From assembly GCA_042408445.1 (NCBI GenBank), contig JBHORC010000021.1, forward strand, positions 1-26,349: a stretch of 26,349 nucleotides of DNA, read 5' to 3'. Below, piece by piece: positions 22,301 through 26,349 of this stretch (positions are counted from its first letter, which is position 1; each line of letters opens with the position of its first letter). The DNA is from CF-46 sp042408445. Its GTDB lineage: Bacteria; Chloroflexota; Limnocylindria; Limnocylindrales; CSP1-4. The notes under the pieces were generated by a model. It was not told where the DNA came from and searched no databases. It saw nothing but the letters and a program-made list of their open reading frames with translations. Position numbers and translations under genes: made by a program.

Positions 22301-22377
22301 TGCACGCCAAGCAGGCGGGCCGCCTTCGTGACGGAAAGAGTCGCGTCGATCGGACGGGTGGGAGGCGCGCTCGGCAC
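19360..22377 (-). CDS. HTH-GAF-GGDEF multidomain diguanylate cyclase
   Basis: A 1005-aa protein starting at GTG 22377. Residues ~12-65 are a MerR/excisionase-type HTH (SVTKAARLLGVHPNTIRAWS, then RYRLGDLQRFLAA). Then come about four GAF-like modules: ~115-255 (degenerate), ~270-435 (FNGDRAAVFLRGADG, DTICTAPLLDPDSVLGLLNI), ~440-600 (SMLLAPMIFEDQVLGVLVLS) and ~615-790 (GSLICVPLRGRDGATGVLTL). The GGDEF domain (~795-940) has DDLTGLLNHGTF, the YGGDEFALILP active site (860-864) and an RESD inhibitory I-site five residues before it, so it should make cyclic di-GMP from GTP with product feedback. There is no transmembrane segment. A DNA-binding head on a cyclase is unusual. The upstream palindrome at 22442-22459 may be its operator. 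Confidence 0.9.
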   Translation of the reverse strand: MPSAPPTRPIDATLSVTKAARLLGVHPNTIRAWSDAGRLRYYRINPRGDRRYRLGDLQRFLAAAESSADLGGGSGAIGPAPAIAVARRGGGYAERAQDVQTRLERERLRRRADLATMAALSRIAGDPQTLDEALRQAALIIRERGGFRSVTIRELRGERLVVRATTTSGPARPPDLPRSFGALGAALERATSADPGPVAGDGFGAIADGHGAIREVAIAIPGDGAAWGVLTIAADPDGDPSAVDPDLLLELAAGTGVVVDAAARSDEVAHRLHRADALRRVASDIGSRLDLDRILAGLVDHALVLFNGDRAAVFLRGADGRVTAEVSRGLSPRYLQSVVDFPARSLPSHAVAARRPMYATDYRNDIRAADVRAAVVQEGFDTICTAPLLDPDSVLGLLNIYHDAPHEWTTDELETMAALAEQAAIAIKNAQNYQRMATWAAQLQSIQQLGARLARLGDEREIGLAIATELRQLIDYHNVRVYRLRGDRLVPVAMQGQVGEYVDETPEQLEVQFGQGITGWVAEHQIAQNLVDAAADPRANTIPGTEDDLDESMLLAPMIFEDQVLGVLVLSKLGLHQFTEDDLRLLVIYASFAAQAFANAAATGQLRAQSEAVGRQLANQRALLALTESILTTLDPSGILDQVAERLSELVGYDNLSIEVLDRVTGLLRPLTAKGIHAEEYLEPWQPGEQGLATWVVAHNEPALVRDEATDSRVNQFDTTGSLDGSLICVPLRGRDGATGVLTLERLGTETRYTEEEFELVQLFAAQVSIALQNAEVHRAVEIRAQTDDLTGLLNHGTFQDWLQRDVLAHEPFSLIMLDLDDFKGVNDHLGHQAGDRLLAEIGRALVAAGRESDRVFRYGGDEFALILPGADASAALAVAERVRGAVRSIGGQASVWAEAELEISVSIGVATFPRDGLTAEEILLAADRACFVAKRTGHGLIATADEGLAIARDFSFKSPTPIDVAEPQHVAALVEGEPIAAPAPVPLPGGRTVDVAAEPAAPLS

Positions 22378-22441
22378 GGTTCTCTCTGGAGGAAATGTGA
22401 GGTCGACGGCCGGAGCCTAGCAATCTCACACTTCTTTCCAC

Positions 22442-22459
22442 ATAGGACGAAGGTCCTAT
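22442..22459. promoter_or_regulatory. Perfect palindrome upstream of diguanylate cyclase
   Basis: ATAGGAC-GAAG-GTCCTAT, 65 bases before GTG 22377, between the cyclase gene and its upstream neighbour, which is encoded on the same strand. It is a suitable operator for a MerR-like dimer, perhaps the cyclase's own HTH. Confidence 0.5.
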
Positions 22460-22520
22460 CGCTGACTCAGGGCCGTCGGGCGGTCGCCGGCTGCGCTCGC
22501 GGCCGTTGGCGAGCGTGGCC

Positions 22521-23549
22521 TCAGGGGCGGCGGTCCGAGCGCCCACGGGTGCGCGTGTCGTCCCTGTGGTCGGCGGTGGCGGCGCCCTGGGCCCGGTCCG
22601 TCAGCCGCACGTACACGGTGGTGGCGATCGCCGCGAGCACACCGATTGCCGCCACACCCAGGATCGCGAGGCCCGGTGTCCCCACGAGCCCCGGACCCTG
22701 GCCGTTGCTGCGCGGGTCGCCGCCGACTGCGACCGATGGCTCCGGCGACGCCGCGGCCACCGTGCCGACGAGGCCGCTCAGGCCGGGGACGGCCGCGATG
22801 ACCGCCGGCAGGACCGCGACCGCGATCGCCCAGAGCGCGGCCCCCGCGATGCACGCGAGGGCGATGGCGAGGAGCGCGGCGGCCACGCGCGTGCGGCTGC
22901 GGCCGTCGGCGGCCAGCACGCGCATCGCCTCGTCCGGCGCGAGGATCGTCAGGACGAGCGGTCGGCGCCGATCCGCCGTCAGGACGACGCCGTCACCGCG
23001 GACGACCGGCACTCCAAGGGCGATCGCATGCTCGACCGAGGAGAGCTGCTCGATCCGGGCCCGGACCGGCACGTCGGGCGCGGTGCCCTCCGGGACGCGA
23101 TCGACCATGTCCCGGGCGGTGCCGACGGATTCGCGCGGCACGACCACGAGCCCCTCGGCGAGAGCGTCGACGTCCACGCCGATCGTGTCGAGGCCCTCGC
23201 TGAGGTTGAAGGGCACGGTCTGGCGGTGGTCCTCGAAGGGTCGCCAGGTTCGCCCGGAACGGACCTCGAGCCGAACGCGGCGCAGCACGAGGGGCTCGTG
23301 GTTCGGCCCCTCGAAGTCGTCGTCGGCGTCGATCCGACCGTCGACGCGGAGATAGACGCGCCGTCCGGAACGGGCGATCTCGGTCGCCTCCGCGATCGTG
23401 ACCTGCGGCGTCGTCCCGAGGAGGCGGGCGATCCGATAGCGGGCCCCGAAGGTTCGCAGGATCGAGCCGGCAAGGACGAGCGCGACGCTGCCCACGGCGC
23501 CGAGGAGGAGGGGAGTCACGGCGGCGATGATCGCACGCGGGCCGGCCAT
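22521..23549 (-). CDS. Membrane protein with GIDE-like region
   Basis: A 342-aa protein. One N-terminal transmembrane helix (TPLLLGAVGSVALVLAGS) is followed by a soluble domain of ~190 residues with GRRVYLRVDGRIDADDDFEG, PLVLRRVRLEVR, WRPFEDHRQTVPFNL and LDTIGVDVDAL, which resembles the GIDE/BAM domain found in bacterial homologues of the mitochondrial MULAN protein. Then come two or three hydrophobic segments near the end (RVAAALLAIALACIAGAALW, AVLPAVIAAVPGLSGLVG, GLAILGVAAIGVLAAIATTV) and a basic, disordered tail. The family assignment is by pattern only. The ATG 23549 has no clear ribosome binding site. Function unknown. Confidence 0.6.
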   Translation of the reverse strand: MAGPRAIIAAVTPLLLGAVGSVALVLAGSILRTFGARYRIARLLGTTPQVTIAEATEIARSGRRVYLRVDGRIDADDDFEGPNHEPLVLRRVRLEVRSGRTWRPFEDHRQTVPFNLSEGLDTIGVDVDALAEGLVVVPRESVGTARDMVDRVPEGTAPDVPVRARIEQLSSVEHAIALGVPVVRGDGVVLTADRRRPLVLTILAPDEAMRVLAADGRSRTRVAAALLAIALACIAGAALWAIAVAVLPAVIAAVPGLSGLVGTVAAASPEPSVAVGGDPRSNGQGPGLVGTPGLAILGVAAIGVLAAIATTVYVRLTDRAQGAATADHRDDTRTRGRSDRRP

Positions 23550-23799
23550 CGTCCGGCGGGCATGGAAAGGCCCGAAGGAACCTACCCGCGGCGTGGGCGT
23601 TGATGCGATCGCTGCCGTTAGCCTGCGCTCGACCCCTCCGGGCTGATCGCAACCCTAGGCCCGCTCCGGCGCTCGGTCAATCCGGGTTGTCCACCAGTTC
23701 TCGAGCGAACGGCCCGGTTATCCACAGTCTGGCGACAGGGAGTTCCGGGCGGCGGCCCCGGGAGGCGCACGCGCTCGCCCGGCGCGGCCGCCGGTCCCG
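23550..23799. other. Intergenic region with DnaA-box-like 9-mers
   Basis: No gene is seen in this 250-base stretch. It holds TTGTCCACC (23687-23695) and TTATCCACA (23718-23726), both in the same orientation, start-to-start distance 31 bp. The second equals the consensus DnaA box. The region is GC-rich, with no obvious AT-rich unwinding element. Confidence 0.45.
23718..23726 (+). promoter_or_regulatory. Consensus DnaA box
   Basis: TTATCCACA, exact match to the consensus, with a TTGTCCACC near-match 31 bp upstream in the same orientation. Confidence 0.45.
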
Positions 23800-24402
23800 C
23801 TACCCCGGCGCGACCCGCCCCGTCGCCGGATCCAGCGCGGTCACCTGGCCCTCCAAGCTCGTCAGGACCAGCCGGCCGCCCATCAGCGCCGCCTCCGCGA
23901 CGACGTCGCTGTGCGCAATCCGCCAGCCGACCGTCCCGTCGGCTTCGAGCGCAAAGGTCTCGATCTCGGCCTGGACGATCAGGTGGGCGAGCCGCGGCGA
24001 GCCCAGCACGGTCAGCACCGGCGTCGCCGACCGATGCGACCAGCGGAGGTGGCCCGTTCGGCTCTCGAAGGCGTACGTGTGGAAGCCGTACTTCACGACG
24101 AACAGCGAGGGCTCGTCCCAGAAGAGGCCCGCGGGCTCGTCGTAGATCGTCGAGGCGAGCCGGACCGTCCAGGCACCGGCCGGACCGTCGATCCGGAGCT
24201 CCGCCCGACAGAGGGCCTCGAACCCGGGCGACACGACGGGCCCCAGCTCCTCGAGCGTGCCGCCGGCCTCCGACAGGGCGAAGACGGCGGCTCCCTGGCC
24301 ACTGCCCGCCCAGCGCCAGCGCGCGCGGAGGGCGCCGGGGTAGGCGACGGTCGCGTCATGCGGCGCCGCGCCTCCACGATCCCTCGGAAGATCGCTCGTC
24401 AC
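23800..24402 (-). CDS. Uncharacterised beta-rich protein (PQQ-like repeats?)
   Basis: A 200-aa protein without a signal peptide or membrane segment. The GTG at 24402 overlaps the stop of the YbaK gene (GTGA). The C-terminal half has repeats resembling PQQ/WD-type blades (TYAFESRTGHLRWSHRS, ETFALEADGTVGWRIAH, LTSLEGQVTALDPATGRV), each with a Gly-x-x-x-W/A-like pattern. The N-terminal half (ARWRWAGSGQGAAVFALSEA) is less clear. Only about three blades are present, so a complete propeller is not possible unless it oligomerises. Function unknown; co-expressed with the deacylase. Confidence 0.6.
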   Translation of the reverse strand: MTSDLPRDRGGAAPHDATVAYPGALRARWRWAGSGQGAAVFALSEAGGTLEELGPVVSPGFEALCRAELRIDGPAGAWTVRLASTIYDEPAGLFWDEPSLFVVKYGFHTYAFESRTGHLRWSHRSATPVLTVLGSPRLAHLIVQAEIETFALEADGTVGWRIAHSDVVAEAALMGGRLVLTSLEGQVTALDPATGRVAPG

Positions 24403-25046
24403 GCTCCCGCGTTCGTCGAGGCGGGCTCCTTGGGCGCCGGCGACGCTCCGCCGTTCGACCCGGCGCCCCCGGCCGTTGGGCCCGTCACGGCCCCGTTGGT
24501 CGCCGCGGCGCGTGCCTGCGCCTCCGCCTCGATGTCCGCCGCCCGACGCTCCTCGGTGATCGGCGCGACCGTCGCATTCGACAGGATCCGGAGCGTTCCG
24601 GGCGGGACCGGGAACACCGCCGTCGGCGTTCCGGCCGCGGCCCAGACGACCTGGAAGCGGGTGAGATCGGGGTCCATCACCGTCCGGACGGGCCGGCTGT
24701 GGCCGAAGGGCGGGATGCCGCCGATCACGAAGCCGGTCAGCTCCTGCGCTTCCCGCGCCGTGGAGCGCCGGATGTCCAGCTCCCCGGTGACCGCGGCAAG
24801 GCGCGCGAGGTCGACGCGGTTCGGGCCACTCACGAGACAGATCACGGGCTCGAGCGCGCCGTCGTCGCGGGGGGCGACGAACACGAGCGACTTCACGATC
24901 TGGCCGAGCTCCGCGTTCACCGTTCGGGCCGCGTCCTCGGCCGTGTGCGTCGATTCGTCGAACGTCCGGACGTCCAGGTCGACGCCCTTCCGCGCCGCCG
25001 CCTCGCGGACGCGCTGGATCGCGGGATGGTCGCTCTGCTCGGGCAC
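24399..25046 (-). CDS. YbaK/EbsC-type aminoacyl-tRNA deacylase
   Basis: A 215-aa protein with a YbaK/ProX domain over residues ~8-160 (HTAEDAARTVNAELGQIVKS with the conserved Lys, PVICLVSGPNRVDLARLAA, and the GFVIGGIPPFGH motif). Family members remove wrongly attached amino acids from tRNA, mainly Cys or Ala from tRNA-Pro. The last ~45 residues are a low-complexity Ala/Gly/Pro/Thr tail that is not part of the fold. GTG start with a TAGACT box 6 nt upstream, so probably leaderless. It is divergent from the HAD gene at 25125 and overlaps the downstream gene by 4 nt. Confidence 0.87.
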   Translation of the reverse strand: MPEQSDHPAIQRVREAAARKGVDLDVRTFDESTHTAEDAARTVNAELGQIVKSLVFVAPRDDGALEPVICLVSGPNRVDLARLAAVTGELDIRRSTAREAQELTGFVIGGIPPFGHSRPVRTVMDPDLTRFQVVWAAAGTPTAVFPVPPGTLRILSNATVAPITEERRAADIEAEAQARAAATNGAVTGPTAGGAGSNGGASPAPKEPASTNAGA

Positions 25047-25052
25047 GGCGGG

Positions 25053-25058
25053 AGTCTA
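25053..25058 (-). promoter_or_regulatory. -10-like box for YbaK gene
   Basis: TAGACT on the minus strand, 6 nt before GTG 25046, the same arrangement as before the gene at 4490. Confidence 0.4.
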
Positions 25059-25111
25059 CGACATGGGCAGTCCCGGTTCCTCTTCAAGCCGGTCGGGGAG
25101 CGACCGCACGC

Positions 25112-25117
25112 TAGGAT
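25112..25117 (+). promoter_or_regulatory. -10-like box for HAD gene
   Basis: TAGGAT, 7 nt before ATG 25125, with no ribosome binding site in between. Confidence 0.4.
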
Positions 25118-25124
25118 CGCGGCG

Positions 25125-25829
25125 ATGCAGGCGATCTTCTTCGACTGGGACGGGACGCTCGTGGACACGCTCGATGCGTTCCATGCCGCCAACTCGGCCG
25201 TCATGGCCTCCTTCGGCCTCCCGTTCGACCTCGTCGCCTATCGCCGCCACTACGCCCCGGACTGGCGGGTCATGTACCGCCGCCTCGGGATCCCCGACGA
25301 CCGCCTCGAGGAGGCGAACGAGCTCTGGGAGTCGGTGTTCGGCGCCGGCGCCGATCGCGTCGCCGCGTTCCCGGGCGTCGCCGAGTCGCTCGGCCGGCTG
25401 GGCGCCGCGGGCACGGTCCTCGGCATCGTCACGGCCGGCCATCGGGCCGTCGTCGAGCCGCAGCTCCAGCGGACGGGCCTCGGCGAGCTGCTGTCGATCC
25501 GCGTCTTCGGCGACGACCTGCCGGTCCACAAGCCGGACCCGGAGCCGCTGCGGCTGGCCATCCGCCTCGCGGGCGCCGGCCACCACCCCGACACCACGGC
25601 CTATCTCGGCGACGCGCCGACCGACATGCTCATGGCCGTCGCGGTCGGTGCGCGCGCGATCGGCATCGAGTCCGTGCTGGGCGAGTCGGACGCGCTGCGC
25701 GCCGCGGGCGCCCAGGAGGTCGCCGCCTCCGTCCCCGAATGGGTCGATCGTCACCTGGCGAGCGAGGAGCCACGTCCCGGCGAGTCGGTGGACCGTCGAT
25801 CCGTCGCGGAGGTCGATCGCGAGCGATGA
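25125..25829 (+). CDS. HAD family phosphatase (phosphoglycolate phosphatase-like)
   Basis: A 234-aa cytoplasmic hydrolase with all four HAD motifs: motif I FFDWDGTLVDT (nucleophile Asp7 and acid/base Asp9), motif II Thr in GIVTAGHR, motif III Lys in VHKPDPEPL, motif IV GDAPTDMLMA. The helical cap between motifs I and II (DAFHAANSAVMASFGLPFDL) is of the C1 type common in phosphoglycolate and beta-phosphoglucomutase groups. The substrate is not predictable. In place of the usual motif II Ser/Thr-Asn pair it has TAG. The C-terminal ~25 residues are a charged tail. Its TGA overlaps the next ATG (ATGA). Confidence 0.9.
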   Translation: MQAIFFDWDGTLVDTLDAFHAANSAVMASFGLPFDLVAYRRHYAPDWRVMYRRLGIPDDRLEEANELWESVFGAGADRVAAFPGVAESLGRLGAAGTVLGIVTAGHRAVVEPQLQRTGLGELLSIRVFGDDLPVHKPDPEPLRLAIRLAGAGHHPDTTAYLGDAPTDMLMAVAVGARAIGIESVLGESDALRAAGAQEVAASVPEWVDRHLASEEPRPGESVDRRSVAEVDRER

Positions 25830-26349
25830 CGGCGCGCCATGTCCTCGTCCTCGCGGACGGCCCACTCGACGAGGTCGAGGCGATCGATGCGGCCTGGCCC
25901 GGCTGGGCCGACGGGATCGATCACGTCATCGCCGCCGATGGTGGCGCGCGCCACGCCGCCCGCCTCGGTCACGGGATCGACCACTGGCTCGGTGACGCGG
26001 ACTCGGTCGATCCATCGCTGCTCGCGACGCTCCAGGCCGGCGGCGTCCGCGTCGATCGGGCGCCGGTCGACAAGGACGAGACGGACGCGGAGCTGGCCCT
26101 GATTGCCGCGGCGGCGACGGCGGCCGAGCGTGTCACGATCCTCGGCGCCCTGGGCGGTCCGCGTCTGGACCATGAGCTCGGCAACGTCTGGCTGCTGGCC
26201 CACGCCGCGGTCCTGGGTCGGGATGCGCGGCTCGTCTCGGCCCGGACGCGAATCCGCCTCCTGGCGGCGACCGCGCCGGCCGGTGATGGCGGTGCGACCG
26301 CGACCTCGGGCGCGACCCCGACCGGCGGCACGACCCCGGCCGGCGGCAA
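25826..26349 (+). CDS. Thiamine pyrophosphokinase (3' partial)
   Basis: ATG 25826 overlaps the HAD stop, and the frame is open to the window end (174 codons seen). Motifs of thiamine diphosphokinase: VIAADGGARHAARLG, WLGDADSVDPSLL (GDxDS), DKDETDAELAL (conserved acidic metal ligands) and GALGGPRLDHELGN, in the family's order. It transfers pyrophosphate from ATP to thiamine. Near the window edge the sequence turns into Gly/Ala/Thr/Pro repeats (TPTGGTTPAGG), an insertion inside or next to the C-terminal beta-sandwich that is not usual. The real 3' end is not visible. Confidence 0.88.
   Translation, partial: MTARHVLVLADGPLDEVEAIDAAWPGWADGIDHVIAADGGARHAARLGHGIDHWLGDADSVDPSLLATLQAGGVRVDRAPVDKDETDAELALIAAAATAAERVTILGALGGPRLDHELGNVWLLAHAAVLGRDARLVSARTRIRLLAATAPAGDGGATATSGATPTGGTTPAGG

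Overview
The window is GC-rich bacterial chromosome. It holds 16 host genes and, in the middle, a foreign element of about 9.8 kb (roughly 5304-15104). The host is most likely a member of Chloroflexota (Limnocylindria-like) or another high-GC lineage; this is a guess from composition, gene content and leaderless-looking promoters (TAGnnT boxes 6-7 nt before GTG/ATG starts), not from a marker gene. No rRNA, tRNA or CRISPR was recognised.

Left host flank (1-5303): a 5'-truncated M23 peptidase on +; then, on -, a membrane protein, a WYL regulator and an HD phosphohydrolase; then a small unknown gene on + (4797-5147), followed by a long, highly paired hairpin (5216-5315).

Integrated element: its right end is a serine recombinase plus a zinc-ribbon gene (-). 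Next comes a tightly overlapping replication operon (-): a 46-aa ORF, a 43-aa zinc finger, an HTH protein, a SpoVG-like protein and a D5/P4-type helicase. A palindrome-rich intergenic region follows, then a packaging/capsid module (-): small-terminase-like protein, scaffold and N4-gp56-family HK97-fold major capsid protein. A strong bidirectional terminator separates this from an operon on + that encodes two exported proteins and two small proteins. The left end has an excisionase-like HTH, two membrane micropeptides and a small exported protein on -. No large terminase, portal, protease, tail or lysis gene is present. The element therefore looks like a capsid-encoding phage satellite (or a stripped prophage) that would need a helper. 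A 12-bp direct repeat at both ends gives candidate attL/attR. The repeat lies in one arm of the host hairpin, and joining the two flanks extends that hairpin, which supports the boundaries.

Right host flank (15105-26349): a SAM hydrolase; a polar amino-acid ABC importer (binding lipoprotein, permease, ATPase) on +; a LysM lipoprotein and a large HTH-GAF-GGDEF diguanylate cyclase on -; a membrane protein with a GIDE-like region on -; an intergenic region with two DnaA-box-like 9-mers; a YbaK-type deacylase overlapping an unknown gene on -; and a HAD phosphatase overlapping a 3'-truncated thiamine pyrophosphokinase on +.

Several element genes (30-50 aa) fall below usual length cut-offs. They were found by following GTGA/ATGA stop-start overlaps and ribosome binding sites. 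All functional statements come from reading motifs; no search was run.
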